This document shows positions 46,869 to 56,587 of a stretch of DNA of 64,000 nucleotides, piece after piece. Origin of the DNA: Mycolicibacterium hippocampi (GTDB lineage Bacteria > Actinomycetota > Actinomycetes > Mycobacteriales > Mycobacteriaceae); contig NZ_BLLB01000002.1 of the NCBI RefSeq assembly GCF_010723735.1, forward strand, positions 2,914,001 to 2,978,000, given 5' to 3'. The stretch's first letter is position 1, and every line of letters begins with the position of its first letter. The translations under genes and the position numbers were made by a program. Below the pieces are notes generated by a model. It did not search any database and had not been told where the DNA came from. It worked only from the letters and a program-made list of their open reading frames with translations.

Positions 46869-46939
46869 TAAGCTCCGTGCCGACCTGGCGTGTGCTGCAG
46901 TTCGCGGTGGCTGCGCCTGTCGGGGATCCTCACGGATCC
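46869..46939 (+). promoter_or_regulatory. rpsO promoter and leader hairpin
   Basis: TAAGCT (46869-46874) is a -10 candidate predicting an approximately 100-nt leader. Within it GGATCC (46924-46929), a TCAC loop and GGATCC (46934-46939) form a compact hairpin 43 nt before the rpsO start. S15 autoregulates through its leader in other bacteria; whether this hairpin does so is untested. Confidence 0.4.
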
Positions 46940-46982
46940 ACCGGCATCTTGATCGCGGACCGAGTTTGATGGAGTTGTATTC

Positions 46983-47252
46983 GTGGCGCTCACTGCCGAA
47001 CAGAAAAAAGACATCCTGGGCCAGTACGGCCTGCATGACACCGACACCGGTTCCCCCGAGGCGCAGGTCGCGCTGCTGACCAAGCGGATCATCGACCTGA
47101 CCGAGCACCTCAAGATGCACAAGCACGATCACCACTCGCGTCGCGGGCTGCTGTTGCTGGTCGGCCGCCGCCGCAGGCTCCTCAAGTACGTCGCTCAGGT
47201 CGATGTCGAGCGCTACCGCTCGTTGATCGAGCGTCTCGGTCTGCGTCGCTGA
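46983..47252 (+). CDS. rpsO: 30S ribosomal protein S15
   Basis: 89 aa, the normal length. The helical rRNA-binding protein has [50 protein letters not shown] and the end [15 protein letters not shown] 46983 has a GGAG at 46971-46974. As in many bacteria the next gene is pnp. Confidence 0.98.
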   Translation: MALTAEQKKDILGQYGLHDTDTGSPEAQVALLTKRIIDLTEHLKMHKHDHHSRRGLLLLVGRRRRLLKYVAQVDVERYRSLIERLGLRR

Positions 47253-47257
47253 CGCAG
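47241..47257 (+). terminator. Hairpin over the rpsO stop codon
   Basis: CTGCGTC-GCT-GACGCAG, a 7-bp perfect stem including the rpsO TGA. There is no U tract. It could be a weak terminator or mRNA processing/protection element between rpsO and pnp. Confidence 0.4.
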
Positions 47258-47633
47258 CACCCCACCCGCAGTGCGGTGACCGCGTCGGCATGTCCGGCAG
47301 CGGCCCCGGATTAGGGATTACTCGCACCCCGGGATGTACGATGGGTGCGTTCGCCAGTCGGCGTGTCCGAGTGGCACAGACGGCATGGCACGAACAAGTG
47401 GGTGTGGTCTTCGCGATCCGCGTGTACCGCCCCCGCGTGACACGACAGGTACCGCCCGATCGCGCGGTCTTCGGTAGTGGCTGCCGGATGTACTCCGGCC
47501 GCTTCGATCGACGGCCGTCGACGCATCCGAGCCGGTCTCGGGGTCTCCTGAGGTTGTCTGCAACTGACGCATTCAACGCGCAGTGTTCACGCGAAACAGC
47601 TGAATGATGACCAGAGAGGCCATACGGACGTCT
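47253..47633 (+). other. Long rpsO-pnp intergenic region / pnp leader
   Basis: 381 bp without a convincing gene; open frames here lack mycobacterial codon bias and homology. M. tuberculosis carries lppU at this site, absent here. TACGAT (47337-47342) is a -10 candidate giving a roughly 285-nt leader. TCGACGGCCGTCGA (47508-47521) is a perfect 14-bp palindrome. The leader may host PNPase autoregulation. Confidence 0.5.
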
Positions 47634-49892
47634 ATGTCTGTAGTTGAGATTGAAGACGGCGTGTTCGAATCCACCGCCGTGATCGACAACGGGAGCTTCG
47701 GCACCCGCACCATCCGCTTCGAGACCGGCCGGTTGGCCCAGCAGGCCGCCGGCGCCGTGGTCGCCTACCTCGATGACGAGACCATGCTGCTGTCGGCCAC
47801 CACCGCCAGCAAGAACCCGAAGGACCACTTCGACTTCTTCCCGCTCACGATCGACGTCGAGGAGCGGATGTACGCCGCGGGCCGCATCCCGGGCTCGTTC
47901 TTCCGCCGCGAGGGCCGCCCGTCCACCGACGCGATCCTGACCTGCCGCCTCATCGACCGGCCGTTGCGCCCGACCTTCGTCTCGGGGCTGCGCAACGAGA
48001 TCCAGGTCGTCGTGACGGTGATGAGCCTCGACCCCAAGGACCTCTACGACGTGCTGGCGATCAACGCCGCGTCCGCGTCCACCCAGATCTCCGGCCTGCC
48101 GTTCGCCGGCCCGGTCGGCGGGGTGCGCGTCGCGCTCGTCGACGGCACCTGGGTGGCGTTCCCGACCGTCGAGCAGCTCGAGAACGCCGTCTTCGACATG
48201 GTCGTCGCGGGCCGCAAGGTCGGCGACGACCCGAACGACACCGCGATCATGATGGTCGAGGCCGAAGCCACCGACAAGGTCATCGAGCTCATCGGCAACG
48301 GCGCCGTGGCCCCCACCGAGACCGTCGTCGCCGAGGGCCTCGAGGCGGCCAAGCCGTTCATCGCCGCGCTGTGCACCGCGCAGCAGGAGCTGGCCACCGC
48401 CGCGGGCAAAGAGACCCGTGAGTACCCGGTGTTCCCGGAGTACCAGGACGACGTGTTCTACGCGGTGTCCTCGGTGGCGACCGACGAGCTGTCCAAGGCG
48501 CTGACCATCGCCGGCAAGGACGAGCGCAACAACCGCACCGACGAGATCAAGGTCGAGGTGCTCGAGCGGCTCGCCGACACCTATGCCGGTCGCGAGAAGG
48601 AGATCGGTGCGGCGTACCGCTCCCTGACCAAGAAGTTGGTCCGGCAGCGCATCCTGACCGATCACTTCCGCATCGACGGCCGCGGTGTCACCGACATCCG
48701 GGCGCTCTCGGCCGAGGTGGCCGTGGTCCCGCGGGCTCACGGCAGCGCGCTCTTCGAGCGGGGCGAGACCCAGATCCTGGGGGTCACCACGCTGGACATG
48801 GTCAAGCTGGCGCAGCAGATCGACTCGCTGGGGCCGGAGACGTCCAAGCGCTACATGCATCACTACAACTTCCCGCCGTACTCGACCGGTGAGACCGGTC
48901 GCGTCGGCTCGCCCAAGCGTCGCGAGATCGGTCACGGCGCCCTGGCCGAGCGCGCGCTGGTGCCGGTGCTGCCGAGCGTCGAGGAGTTCCCGTACGCGAT
49001 CCGTCAGGTGTCGGAGGCGTTGAGCTCGAACGGTTCGACGTCGATGGGCTCGGTCTGCGCGTCGACCATGTCGCTGCTCAACGCCGGTGTTCCGTTGAAG
49101 GCGCCGGTCGCCGGTATCGCGATGGGCCTGGTGTCCGACGATGTCGAGGTCGACGGAAAAACCGAGCGACGCTTCGTCACCCTCACCGACATCCTCGGCG
49201 CCGAGGACGCCTTCGGCGACATGGACTTCAAGTGCGCAGGCACCAAGGAGTTCGTCACCGCCCTGCAGCTCGACACCAAGCTCGACGGGATCCCCTCCCA
49301 GGTGCTGGCCGGCGCCCTGGCCCAGGCCAAGGACGCCCGGATCACGATCCTCGAGGTGATGGCCGAGGCCATCGACGCGCCGGACGAGATGAGCCCGTAC
49401 GCACCGCGGATCACCACGATCAAGGTGCCGATCGACAAGATCGGCGAGGTCATCGGGCCCAAGGGCAAGATGATCAACTCGATCACCGAGGAGACCGGCG
49501 CTTCGATCTCCATCGAGGACGACGGCACGGTGTTCGTGGGCGCCTCCAACGGCGAGGCCGCCCAGGCCGCGATCGACAAGATCAACGCGATCGCGAACCC
49601 GCAGCTGCCCAAGGTCGGGGAGCGCTTCCTCGGAACAGTGGTCAAGACCACCGACTTCGGTGCGTTCGTGTCACTGCTGCCGGGACGCGACGGCTTGGTG
49701 CACATCTCCAAGCTGGGCCGCGGCAAGCGGGTCAACAAGGTCGAGGACGTCGCCAAGGTGGGCGACAAGATGCGGGTGGAGATCGCCGACATCGACAACC
49801 GCGGCAAGATCTCGCTGGTCCTCGTCGCCGAGAGCGATGCGTCCGACGCACCCGCCGATATCCCGGTTGATGCAGCGACCGCCAGCAGCTAA
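47634..49892 (+). CDS. pnp: Polynucleotide phosphorylase
   Basis: 3'-5' phosphorolytic exoribonuclease of mRNA decay, called gpsI in mycobacteria. 752 aa from ATG 47634 ([32 protein letters not shown]): two RNase PH domains, the second with the [14 protein letters not shown] phosphate site and [18 protein letters not shown] domain ([18 protein letters not shown], about 615-630) and an S1 domain ([30 protein letters not shown]) follow. An in-frame start at 47604 adds ten residues not seen in orthologs. Its last 23 nt overlap pepR. Confidence 0.97.
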   Translation: MSVVEIEDGVFESTAVIDNGSFGTRTIRFETGRLAQQAAGAVVAYLDDETMLLSATTASKNPKDHFDFFPLTIDVEERMYAAGRIPGSFFRREGRPSTDAILTCRLIDRPLRPTFVSGLRNEIQVVVTVMSLDPKDLYDVLAINAASASTQISGLPFAGPVGGVRVALVDGTWVAFPTVEQLENAVFDMVVAGRKVGDDPNDTAIMMVEAEATDKVIELIGNGAVAPTETVVAEGLEAAKPFIAALCTAQQELATAAGKETREYPVFPEYQDDVFYAVSSVATDELSKALTIAGKDERNNRTDEIKVEVLERLADTYAGREKEIGAAYRSLTKKLVRQRILTDHFRIDGRGVTDIRALSAEVAVVPRAHGSALFERGETQILGVTTLDMVKLAQQIDSLGPETSKRYMHHYNFPPYSTGETGRVGSPKRREIGHGALAERALVPVLPSVEEFPYAIRQVSEALSSNGSTSMGSVCASTMSLLNAGVPLKAPVAGIAMGLVSDDVEVDGKTERRFVTLTDILGAEDAFGDMDFKCAGTKEFVTALQLDTKLDGIPSQVLAGALAQAKDARITILEVMAEAIDAPDEMSPYAPRITTIKVPIDKIGEVIGPKGKMINSITEETGASISIEDDGTVFVGASNGEAAQAAIDKINAIANPQLPKVGERFLGTVVKTTDFGAFVSLLPGRDGLVHISKLGRGKRVNKVEDVAKVGDKMRVEIADIDNRGKISLVLVAESDASDAPADIPVDAATASS

Positions 49893-51216
49893 CTCGGGGG
49901 CGCTGCGCCGGGGGCGCCGCAACGACGACTCATCCCTGACCGTGCGCCGCACGGATCTGCCCGGTGGCCTGCGAGTGGTCACCGAGCGCATCCCGCACGT
50001 GCACTCGGCGTCGGTCGGGGTCTGGGTCGGCGTCGGCTCCCGCGACGAGGGCCGCAGTGTCGCCGGTGCCGCGCACTTCCTGGAGCACCTGTTGTTCAAG
50101 GCGACGCCGACACGGACCGCGGTGCAGATCGCCCAGGCGGTCGACGCCGTCGGCGGTGAGCTCAACGCGTTCACCTCCAAAGAGCACACCTGCTACTACG
50201 CGCACGTGCTCGACTCGGACCTGGAGCTGGCCGTCGACCTGGTAGCCGATGTGGTGCTGCGGGGCCGGTGCTTCGCCGAGGACGTCGACGTCGAGCGCGA
50301 CGTCGTGCTCGAAGAGATCGCCATGCGGGACGACGATCCGGAGGACACGCTCGGCGACCTGTTCCTGACCGCGATGTTCGGCGAGCACCCGGTGGGCCGT
50401 CCGGTGATCGGCAGCGTGGAGTCCATCTCCACGATGACTCGCGCGCAGCTGCACTCGTTCCATGTCCGCCGCTACACGCCGGACCGGATGGTCGTCGCGG
50501 TCGCCGGGAACATCGAACACGACGAGGTCGTCGCGCTGGTCCGGGAGCACTTCGGCCCGCGGCTGGTGCGCGGCCGGTCCCCGCTGGCGCCGCGCAAGGG
50601 GTCCGGACGGGTCCCTGGCCGCCCGTCGCTGCAACTGGTGGGCCGGGAGGCCGAACAGACCCATCTGTCCCTCGGGGTACGGACCCCAGGACGGCACTGG
50701 GATCACCGCTGGGCCCTGTCGGTGCTCAACACCGCACTCGGCGGCGGGTTGAGTTCGCGTCTGTTCCAACAGATTCGGGAGACCCGCGGGCTGGCGTACT
50801 CGGTGTACTCGACCGTGGACACGTTCGCCGACAGCGGTGCGCTGTCGATCTACGCCGGGTGTCTGCCTGACAGGTTCGACGAGGTCGTGCGGGTGACGAC
50901 CGACGTGCTGGCCGAGGTCGCCCGTGACGGGATCACGGCCGATGAATGCCGAATCGCCAAGGGATCGATGCGCGGTGGGTTGGTGCTGGGCTTGGAGGAC
51001 TCAGGCTCTCGGATGAACCGGATCGGCCGCAGCGAGCTCAACTACGGCCATCACCGCAGCATCGCCCACACGTTGGAGCAGATCGACGCGGTCACCCTCG
51101 AGGACGTCAATGCCGTTGCGCGACTTCTGCTCACGCGCCCATTCGGCGCCGCGGTCCTCGGTCCGGTCAAAGGCAAGAGGTCGCTGCCCAAGCCGCTGCA
51201 GACGATCCCGCGCTGA
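49870..51216 (+). CDS. pepR: M16-family zinc metalloprotease PepR
   Basis: A 448-aa mitochondrial-processing-peptidase-like M16B protease. The inverted zinc motif is HFLEHLLF (HxxEH, about residue 72) with the third ligand Glu in [24 protein letters not shown]. The C-terminal half has the inactive paired domain with [28 protein letters not shown] 49870 lies inside the pnp end, so translation is probably coupled. Same order as in M. tuberculosis (Rv2782c). Confidence 0.94.
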   Translation: MQRPPAANSGALRRGRRNDDSSLTVRRTDLPGGLRVVTERIPHVHSASVGVWVGVGSRDEGRSVAGAAHFLEHLLFKATPTRTAVQIAQAVDAVGGELNAFTSKEHTCYYAHVLDSDLELAVDLVADVVLRGRCFAEDVDVERDVVLEEIAMRDDDPEDTLGDLFLTAMFGEHPVGRPVIGSVESISTMTRAQLHSFHVRRYTPDRMVVAVAGNIEHDEVVALVREHFGPRLVRGRSPLAPRKGSGRVPGRPSLQLVGREAEQTHLSLGVRTPGRHWDHRWALSVLNTALGGGLSSRLFQQIRETRGLAYSVYSTVDTFADSGALSIYAGCLPDRFDEVVRVTTDVLAEVARDGITADECRIAKGSMRGGLVLGLEDSGSRMNRIGRSELNYGHHRSIAHTLEQIDAVTLEDVNAVARLLLTRPFGAAVLGPVKGKRSLPKPLQTIPR

Positions 51217-51248
51217 TCCGTCGGCAACGAAAGCGGCATGATGGGACG

Positions 51249-52343
51249 ATGGACGCACCCGACCTCTGGCGTGCCAAAGGCGGTTCGGAGCATCTCTTGT
51301 TCGACATGGGTGCCGGGCTCGGAGTCTGCAACGTAATCGGTTTGGGTGACCCCGATGTCCACCTGGTCGACGGACGGTGGACGATGTTCCTCGGCGGATT
51401 CACCACCGGTTTCACGGTGCGGATCTTCACCGCCCGGCTGCCGACCGGGCATGAACTCGACAGCAACGCGTGGTCGCTGAGCACTGTGCCCGGCCACCGG
51501 CGGTGGGCCCGGTCCCTCTTCCGCCCGCCGCGATTCGGCGCCTGGGACAGCCACGGAACACACACTCCCTCCTATGTTCTCGGGCGCGACAGCGTCGGAA
51601 ACCCGCTCGAACGGATCTACTACGCAGGCCGTGGCACTTGGCACAATGGTGGCCCGCGCAGCAGATACTCGATCGGTGTCGCCGAACGTCGGGACGGCAT
51701 CTGGCGGCGTCGGGACCAGCCGGTGCTCGTCGGTACGGCTGAGCTGCGCAGCGTCTTCGAGCCTCTGGTCCGCTACGAGGACGGGCTGTGGCGGCTGTGG
51801 TTTCAGTGGGCTCCGCACGAGGTGGGAAGGGGCGAACAGCCTGAGTACCGGTTGTGCTACACCGAGAGCCGCGACGGCCTTGCCGGGTGGAGTACGCCGG
51901 TGGTGGTCTTCGACAGCGACGAGGGGTACTTCGACAATGCCGTGCACGCCGGCCGCTCCGGCGTCGACATGCTGCTGGCTCGTGGATCGAACCTCTACGG
52001 GACCGAACCGTTTCCAGCACAGGGTCTTTGGTGGGTGCGTAGCACGTCGCACAGCGGGGCGCGGAAGAGCTGGACTGAGCGTCCGGTGCAGCTTCTGGAC
52101 GCTCAGTCGGATCCACCCGCTTGGCTCGAGCGCGGGGCGTTCGGCCCTGACTTCCGTTTCGGACGTCGACCTGAAGACGCAACCACGATGTATGTGTTCA
52201 CGAGTGGAACCGCCCCTGCTCCGCGTTGGTGGCCGACTGCGCATCGTAGGCTTCTGCGTGGCCGGCTCCCACCTGTACCCGCGCCGTTCTCGCTCGGCGT
52301 GGGCAGGTTGACGATTCCGAATGCCAGAGAGGTATGGCAGTGA
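51249..52343 (+). CDS. Predicted five-bladed beta-propeller, glycosidase-like
   Basis: A 364-aa cytosolic protein (no signal) rich in Trp and Tyr with repeated propeller strands: [61 protein letters not shown] and [22 protein letters not shown]. The [17 protein letters not shown] and [16 protein letters not shown] segments resemble GH32/43/130-type propellers, where an Asp and a Glu act in catalysis, but no specific family is certain. The stop overlaps the beta-lactamase start by up to 10 nt. Absent from this locus in M. tuberculosis as recalled. Confidence 0.65.
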   Translation: MDAPDLWRAKGGSEHLLFDMGAGLGVCNVIGLGDPDVHLVDGRWTMFLGGFTTGFTVRIFTARLPTGHELDSNAWSLSTVPGHRRWARSLFRPPRFGAWDSHGTHTPSYVLGRDSVGNPLERIYYAGRGTWHNGGPRSRYSIGVAERRDGIWRRRDQPVLVGTAELRSVFEPLVRYEDGLWRLWFQWAPHEVGRGEQPEYRLCYTESRDGLAGWSTPVVVFDSDEGYFDNAVHAGRSGVDMLLARGSNLYGTEPFPAQGLWWVRSTSHSGARKSWTERPVQLLDAQSDPPAWLERGAFGPDFRFGRRPEDATTMYVFTSGTAPAPRWWPTAHRRLLRGRLPPVPAPFSLGVGRLTIPNAREVWQ

Positions 52344-53254
52344 ACCCGACTGTATCCAGACGGCACCTTCTGCTCGGCGGCGCGTCCCTGGCCGCGTTGG
52401 CAGCATGTTCGAGTCCGGCCGCGCCGGCCGATCCTGTCGACCCCAACCCGCCGGTGCCACCGACCGATGAGCGCATCGAAGCGTTCGAGCGGCAGCACAA
52501 CGTCGTCGTCGGTCTCTCGGCTGTCGAGCTGCCGAGCGGCCGGTGGCTGGCGCACCGCGGTAAGGAACGCTTCGCCATGTGTTCGACGTTCAAGGCCTAC
52601 GCCGCAGGCGCTGTGCTGCAGCGGGCCGACCGGGCTGAGCTCGCGCTCAACGAGGCCGTCAACATCGAACCGGCCGACATCATCACCCACTCACCGGTCA
52701 CCGGGACACGGGTCGGCGCGACCATGACGCTGGCCGAGCTGTGCCAGGCGACGCTGCAACAGAGCGACAACGCCGCGGCGAACCTGCTGTTGCGGGTGCT
52801 GGGCGGCCCGGCGGCGATCACCACGTTCGCGCGCAGCATCGGCGACGACCAGTCCCGGCTGGACCGCTGGGAGACCGAGCTCAACTCCGCCGTTCCCGGC
52901 GACCCGCGGGACACCACCACGCCGTTCGCGGTGGGGGCCGGATACCGCAACCTGCTCACCGACGACGTGCTGTCGACCGACGGACGCCGCCGACTCGAGG
53001 ACTGGATGTTGGCCAACCAGACCTCGAGCATGCGGTCCGGCTTACCCGCCCGATGGACCAGCGCTGACAAGACCGGCAGCGGTGGCTACGGCACCACCAA
53101 CGACGTCGGGATCGCCTACGGACCCGAGGGGCAGCGGCTGCTGCTGGCGATCATGACGAGGTCGGCGGCCGACGACCCGGACGCGCCGAACCAGCGTCCG
53201 CTGATCGGTGAGCTGGCCGCCCTCGCGGTGGCCGACCTATACCAGCGGCAGTGA
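52334..53254 (+). CDS. Class A beta-lactamase, Tat lipoprotein
   Basis: Serine beta-lactamase of 306 aa. The twin-arginine signal [18 protein letters not shown] ends in a lipobox with Cys25. All class A motifs are present: STFK at 84-87 (Ser70/Lys73), SDN at 144-146 (130 loop), RWETELN with Glu180 (Glu166) and KTG at 246-248 followed by SGGYGT. Cys83 precedes the nucleophile but its carbapenemase disulfide partner is absent. GTG 52340 forms a GTGA overlap with the propeller gene and is a good alternative start. An AGAGAGG site lies at 52325-52332. Confidence 0.93.
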   Translation: MAVNPTVSRRHLLLGGASLAALAACSSPAAPADPVDPNPPVPPTDERIEAFERQHNVVVGLSAVELPSGRWLAHRGKERFAMCSTFKAYAAGAVLQRADRAELALNEAVNIEPADIITHSPVTGTRVGATMTLAELCQATLQQSDNAAANLLLRVLGGPAAITTFARSIGDDQSRLDRWETELNSAVPGDPRDTTTPFAVGAGYRNLLTDDVLSTDGRRRLEDWMLANQTSSMRSGLPARWTSADKTGSGGYGTTNDVGIAYGPEGQRLLLAIMTRSAADDPDAPNQRPLIGELAALAVADLYQRQ

Positions 53255-53806
53255 GTCGTCGCGCCGCAGCACGAAGAAGTACGGCGCCCGGATGCCGCGC
53301 AGATCCATCGCGCCCAGGACGGTTTCGGATCCGGCGGAGTCGTCGAGCAGCCGGAACACGTCGTTGATCGGCAGCTGGTCGTAGATCATGGTCGCGGTGT
53401 CCACGTCGCGGTAGCGCGTTGTGCGCAGCCGGGCCTTGGGTCCGCGTGCCGCAAGGGCGGGCTTGAGCGTGGTGATCGCCCCCGCGAAGTTCTGTCGCTT
53501 CAGGGCCGGGATCTTGGTGGCCAGGCCGAGGCCGCCGAACGCCAGCGCGGGGTTCAGCGCCCACAGCGCGGCGCCGTCGCCGGTGGGGAACAGCAGCGGG
53601 TGAACGGTTTCGGAGTCGAGAAACGCTTTGCCCCACCACCCGCTGGCGGCGAGCATGCCGTCGAGCGGATGGCCGGTGGGCAACTCGGCGCCGTGCCACT
53701 GACCGATCATGAACTCCGGTGCGACGGTGGGGCAGGAGTCGAACAGGGCCAGCGCATCGGCGGTGGTGGTCGGGGCGTTGGGAAGGACGTCGGTGAGCGA
53801 AAGCAT
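53237..53806 (-). CDS. DUF4334 / GXWXG-domain protein
   Basis: A 189-aa protein with an N-terminal GXWXG motif region ([33 protein letters not shown]) and a C-terminal DUF4334 domain ([49 protein letters not shown]). Such proteins are small beta-rich proteins of unknown activity. ATG 53806 lies 6 nt after the minus-strand -10 TAACGT, which itself abuts an 18-bp palindrome. The 3' end overlaps the beta-lactamase gene by 18 nt. Confidence 0.82.
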   Translation of the reverse strand: MLSLTDVLPNAPTTTADALALFDSCPTVAPEFMIGQWHGAELPTGHPLDGMLAASGWWGKAFLDSETVHPLLFPTGDGAALWALNPALAFGGLGLATKIPALKRQNFAGAITTLKPALAARGPKARLRTTRYRDVDTATMIYDQLPINDVFRLLDDSAGSETVLGAMDLRGIRAPYFFVLRRDDSLPLV

Positions 53807-53817
53807 GCCCACACGTT

Positions 53818-53835
53818 ACTTGACAGCTGTCAAGT
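53818..53835. promoter_or_regulatory. 18-bp perfect palindrome (TetR-type operator) without adjacent regulator
   Basis: ACTTGACAGCTGTCAAGT lies between DUF4334 (minus) and the YchJ-like gene (plus). The minus-strand -10 TAACGT (53818-53813) starts at its edge, so binding would block DUF4334 transcription. No TetR gene lies beside it. Confidence 0.65.
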
Positions 53836-53851
53836 CAGGCACACTGTATCG

Positions 53852-54226
53852 GTGCGACCCGACGGCCCCTGTCCCTGCGGAACCTGCGATCCCTTCGGCC
53901 GGTGCTGCCTGCCGCTGCACATCGGCGAGCGGCCCGCGCAAACGGCCGAACAGCTGATGCGGTCCCGCTACAGCGCCTACGTCGTCGGCGACACCGAGTA
54001 CGTGTGGCGGACGTGGCATCCGCGCACCCGTCCGGAAGACATCGGGCACGGCGCGGTGACGTGGTCGCGGCTCGAGATCGCCACCGTCGCCGGTGGCGGC
54101 GAGGGCGACGAACTGGGCGAGGTGGAGTTCCGTGCCCACCATCAACACGGCGTCATGCACGAACGGTCGCGGTTCGCCCGGCGCGCCGGGCGGTGGTTCT
54201 ACGTCGACGGGGACGTGAGCGACTAG
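53852..54226 (+). CDS. YchJ/UPF0225 family protein
   Basis: A 124-aa protein starting RPDGPCPCGTCDPFGRCCLPLH, a Cys/His zinc-binding SEC-C-like motif, then RSRYSAYVVGDTEYVWRTWHP and a C-terminal beta domain (EFRAHHQHGVMHERSRFARRAGRWFYVDGD). Family members are uncharacterised metal-binding proteins with an NTF2-like domain. GTG 53852 begins exactly at the conserved motif. Its last 4 nt overlap the convergent map gene. Confidence 0.85.
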   Translation: MRPDGPCPCGTCDPFGRCCLPLHIGERPAQTAEQLMRSRYSAYVVGDTEYVWRTWHPRTRPEDIGHGAVTWSRLEIATVAGGGEGDELGEVEFRAHHQHGVMHERSRFARRAGRWFYVDGDVSD

Positions 54227-55005
54227 CGGACCGACGTCAGTATCCGAGGGCCGTTTTCGGTGATGGCGATGGTGTGTTCGGAGTGCGCGGTGTTCGAGCC
54301 GTCCGCCGATCGCAGGGTCCAGCCGTCGCCATCGATCACCAGACGATCACTGCCGCGCGCCCACCACGGTTCCAGGGCCAGCGTCAAGCCCGGCCGCAGC
54401 AGCAGGCCGCGTCCACGCCGGCCGCGATTGGAGACATGGGGATCCTCGTGCATGGTGCGGCCCAACCCGTGGCCGCCGAACTCGGCGTTGACCCGGAACC
54501 CGGCCTCGGTGGCGACCTCGCCGATCGCGGCGGAGATGTCACCGAGGCGACCGCCCGGCACCGCGGCGGAGATGCCCGCGTCGAGGGCACGTCGCGTCGA
54601 CTCGATCAGCGCGGTATCGGCGGCCCCGTCACCTTCTCCGGCAGCGTCACCCACGACGACGGTAACCGCGGAGTCGGCCACCCAACCGTCGATCGACACC
54701 GCGAAGTCCAGGCTCAACACGTCACCATCGCGCAGCACGTAGTCGTGCGGCATGCCGTGCAGCACAGCATCGTTGACCGACAGGCAGATGACGTTGCGGA
54801 ACGGCCCGCGACCGAACGACGGGGCGTAGTCCCAGTAGCACGATGTCGCGCCGCGGTCGTCGACCAGTGCGCGGGCCCGGTGCTCGAGCTGCATCAGGTT
54901 CACTCCCGGCTGCGCCTGGGCCGACAACGTCGCCAGCGTCTCCGCGACGAATTCACCGGTCACCGCCATCTTGTTGATCTCCGCGGCAGTCTTGAGCTCG
55001 ATCAC
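54223..55005 (-). CDS. map: Type I methionine aminopeptidase
   Basis: Removes initiator Met from nascent proteins. The 260-aa pita-bread enzyme keeps the metal ligands: DFAVSIDGWVADSAV (two Asp), GGHGLGRTMHEDPHV (His), LALEPWW (Glu) and HSEHTIAI (Glu), plus HGMPHDYVL (His). It lacks the N-terminal SH3-binding extension of mycobacterial MapB, so it is probably an additional copy. It diverges from an XRE regulator across two identical-arm operators, one overlapping its TATAAA-like -10 region, which is unusual control for a housekeeping peptidase. Confidence 0.9.
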   Translation of the reverse strand: MIELKTAAEINKMAVTGEFVAETLATLSAQAQPGVNLMQLEHRARALVDDRGATSCYWDYAPSFGRGPFRNVICLSVNDAVLHGMPHDYVLRDGDVLSLDFAVSIDGWVADSAVTVVVGDAAGEGDGAADTALIESTRRALDAGISAAVPGGRLGDISAAIGEVATEAGFRVNAEFGGHGLGRTMHEDPHVSNRGRRGRGLLLRPGLTLALEPWWARGSDRLVIDGDGWTLRSADGSNTAHSEHTIAITENGPRILTSVR

Positions 55006-55026
55006 GCCTGGTCTCCGTTCACCCGT

Positions 55027-55042
55027 CGGTATTTTTATACCG
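55027..55042. promoter_or_regulatory. XRE operator 1
   Basis: CGGTAT-TTTT-ATACCG. Perfect 6-bp arms; overlaps the A/T-rich -10 region of map on the minus strand. Confidence 0.65.
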
Positions 55043-55060
55043 TTGCCACGGTACCAGCGC

Positions 55061-55076
55061 CGGTATTTGTATACCG
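55061..55076. promoter_or_regulatory. XRE operator 2
   Basis: CGGTAT-TTGT-ATACCG, same arms as operator 1, with centres 34 bp apart (about three DNA turns). It ends 2 nt before the XRE gene's -10 box TATGCT (55079-55084). A partial site, ACGGTACC, lies between the two operators at about 55049. Confidence 0.65.
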
Positions 55077-55078
55077 AC

Positions 55079-55084
55079 TATGCT
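55079..55084 (+). promoter_or_regulatory. -10 box of a leaderless XRE gene
   Basis: TATGCT ends 6 nt before ATG 55091. Confidence 0.55.
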
Positions 55085-55090
55085 GGCGGC

Positions 55091-55357
55091 ATGGTGCGTG
55101 TACCTCTGAGTCCGGAACAGGTGCGAGCCGGGCAGCGTCTCGGCGCGCTGATCAGAACAGCCCGAGCCGGTCGCGATCCCGAGGTGATCGCACGGGACGC
55201 CGGGATCTCCCCCGAGACACTGCGCAAGATCGAGGTCGGCCGGATGCCGAGCCCGAGCTTCGGGACGGTGGTCGGGCTGTGCGGTGCCCTCGGACTTCCC
55301 GTGCAGGAGGCCGTGGATGCCTGGGGCGGAGCCGACGACCGGCCGGTGGCCATCTAG
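55091..55357 (+). CDS. Small XRE-family (HTH_3) regulator
   Basis: An 88-aa protein that is almost entirely one helix-turn-helix domain: QVRAGQRLGALIRTARAGRDPEVIARDAGISPETLRKIEVGRMPSPSFGTVVGLCGALGLPVQEAVDAW. No effector domain. The operator pair in its promoter suggests it dimerises on CGGTAT-N4-ATACCG and represses itself and map. The stop is 8 nt from the convergent ald stop. Confidence 0.85.
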   Translation: MVRVPLSPEQVRAGQRLGALIRTARAGRDPEVIARDAGISPETLRKIEVGRMPSPSFGTVVGLCGALGLPVQEAVDAWGGADDRPVAI

Positions 55358-55365
55358 GCCGTCGG

Positions 55366-56493
55366 TCAGGCCAGCAGGCCCGCCGGATCGGTGTACGGCA
55401 GCTCGAGGTCGGTGGCCACCTGCTCGGACAACAGCGCCCCCTCGTGGGTCGAGAGTCCTTTCGCCAGAGCGCTATCGGCGCGGCAGGCGCTCTTCCAGCC
55501 CTTGTCGGCGAGCTTGAGGACGTACGGCATGGTGGCGTTGGTCAGCGCAAAGGTCGACGTCCGCGGCACCGCGCCCGGCATGTTGGCCACGCAGTAGAAG
55601 ACGGTGTCGTGCACCGGGAACGTCGGGTCGTCGTGGGTGGTCGGGCGTGAATCCTCGAAGCAGCCGCCCTGGTCGATGGCGATGTCGACCAACACTGCAC
55701 CCGACTTCATTTGAGCGACAGTCGAATTGGTGACCAGCTTGGGCGCCTTCGCGCCAGGCACCAGGACGGCGCCGATCACGAGATCGGCCGCCTTGACCGC
55801 ATCGTCGAGGTCGAGCGTCGACGAGTAGCGGGTCTCGATGGCGCCGCCGTACTCGGCGTCGATCTTGCGCAGCGTGTTGACATTCAGGTCGAACACCGTG
55901 ACGTGGGCGCCCATACCCCAGGCCACCGCCGCGGCGTTGTCGCCCGCCATCCCGCCGCCGATGACGACGACCTTGGCCGGGGCGACGCCGGGGACGCCGC
56001 CCATCAGCACCCCGCGACCGCCCTTGGTGCGCATCAGGTGGTAGGCGCCGACCTGCGCGGACAACCGGCCGGCCACCTCGGACATCGGCGCGAGGAGAGG
56101 GAGTGCCACCGACCCGTCCGATCCGGTGGTCTGCACGGTCTCGTAGGCGATCGAGGTGGTCCCGGAGGCCAGCAGTGCGTCGGTGCACGGCCTGGATGCG
56201 GCCAGATGCAGGTAGGTGAACAGCGTTTGTCCCTTGCGCATCCGCGAGTACTCGGCCTCGATCGGCTCCTTGACCTTGAGCAGCAGCTCTGCCTCGGCCC
56301 ATACCTCGTCGGCTTCGGTGACGAGCTGCGCTCCCGCGCGCTTGAAGTCTGCGTCCGAGATCGCCGATCCGTCGCCGGCACCGGACTCGATGAGGACCTC
56401 ATGACCGCGGCGGACCAGCTCGGCGACCCCCGACGGGGTGATCGCCACGCGAAACTCGTTGTTCTTGATCTCGGTCGGGATGCCGACACGCAT
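55366..56493 (-). CDS. ald: L-alanine dehydrogenase
   Basis: Interconverts L-alanine and pyruvate plus ammonia with NAD. 375 aa: [36 protein letters not shown] (Lys ligand), [11 protein letters not shown] (catalytic His), the Rossmann motif [29 protein letters not shown] (about 171-199), and [29 protein letters not shown] site supports ATG 56493. Divergent from the Lrp/AsnC regulator aldR, which activates ald in response to alanine in M. tuberculosis. In mycobacteria ald also helps redox balance when oxygen is low. Confidence 0.97.
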   Translation of the reverse strand: MRVGIPTEIKNNEFRVAITPSGVAELVRRGHEVLIESGAGDGSAISDADFKRAGAQLVTEADEVWAEAELLLKVKEPIEAEYSRMRKGQTLFTYLHLAASRPCTDALLASGTTSIAYETVQTTGSDGSVALPLLAPMSEVAGRLSAQVGAYHLMRTKGGRGVLMGGVPGVAPAKVVVIGGGMAGDNAAAVAWGMGAHVTVFDLNVNTLRKIDAEYGGAIETRYSSTLDLDDAVKAADLVIGAVLVPGAKAPKLVTNSTVAQMKSGAVLVDIAIDQGGCFEDSRPTTHDDPTFPVHDTVFYCVANMPGAVPRTSTFALTNATMPYVLKLADKGWKSACRADSALAKGLSTHEGALLSEQVATDLELPYTDPAGLLA

Positions 56494-56587
56494 GATCGCT
56501 CCTCAAAGTATTGGTTGTTGGTGCTAATTGTGAAGAACTGCCGGGGTCTGTGCAATAAAGTCGACTATCTTTCGATACTCTTCGCTC
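56494..56587. promoter_or_regulatory. ald-aldR divergent control region
   Basis: 94-bp AT-rich gap. TACTCT (56576-56581) ends 6 nt before aldR GTG 56588, suggesting a leaderless aldR. TGTGAAGAA and related AT-rich half-sites near 56540-56575 are candidate AldR contacts; no perfect palindrome stands out. Confidence 0.5.

Noticed and set aside
47353..47420. Possible tRNA in the pnp leader (GTGTCCGAGTGGC resembles a tRNA-Ser/Leu D-arm)
   Set aside because: No matching acceptor stem, no GGTTCRA T-loop and no anticodon arm in the expected spacing; the similarity is limited to about 13 nt.
47290..47607. 105-codon open frame between rpsO and pnp
   Set aside because: No recognisable domain, odd composition rich in Arg/Pro/Ser, weak start, and it overlaps the pnp upstream region. 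More likely leader sequence.
46563..48935. 790-codon minus-strand open frame across ribF, rpsO and pnp
   Set aside because: Runs antisense through three well-conserved genes and their gaps; high-GC artefact.
52334..53254. KPC-like carbapenemase
   Set aside because: A Cys precedes the active-site Ser as in BlaC and KPC, but the partner Cys after KTG is absent (SGG instead), so the carbapenemase disulfide cannot form.
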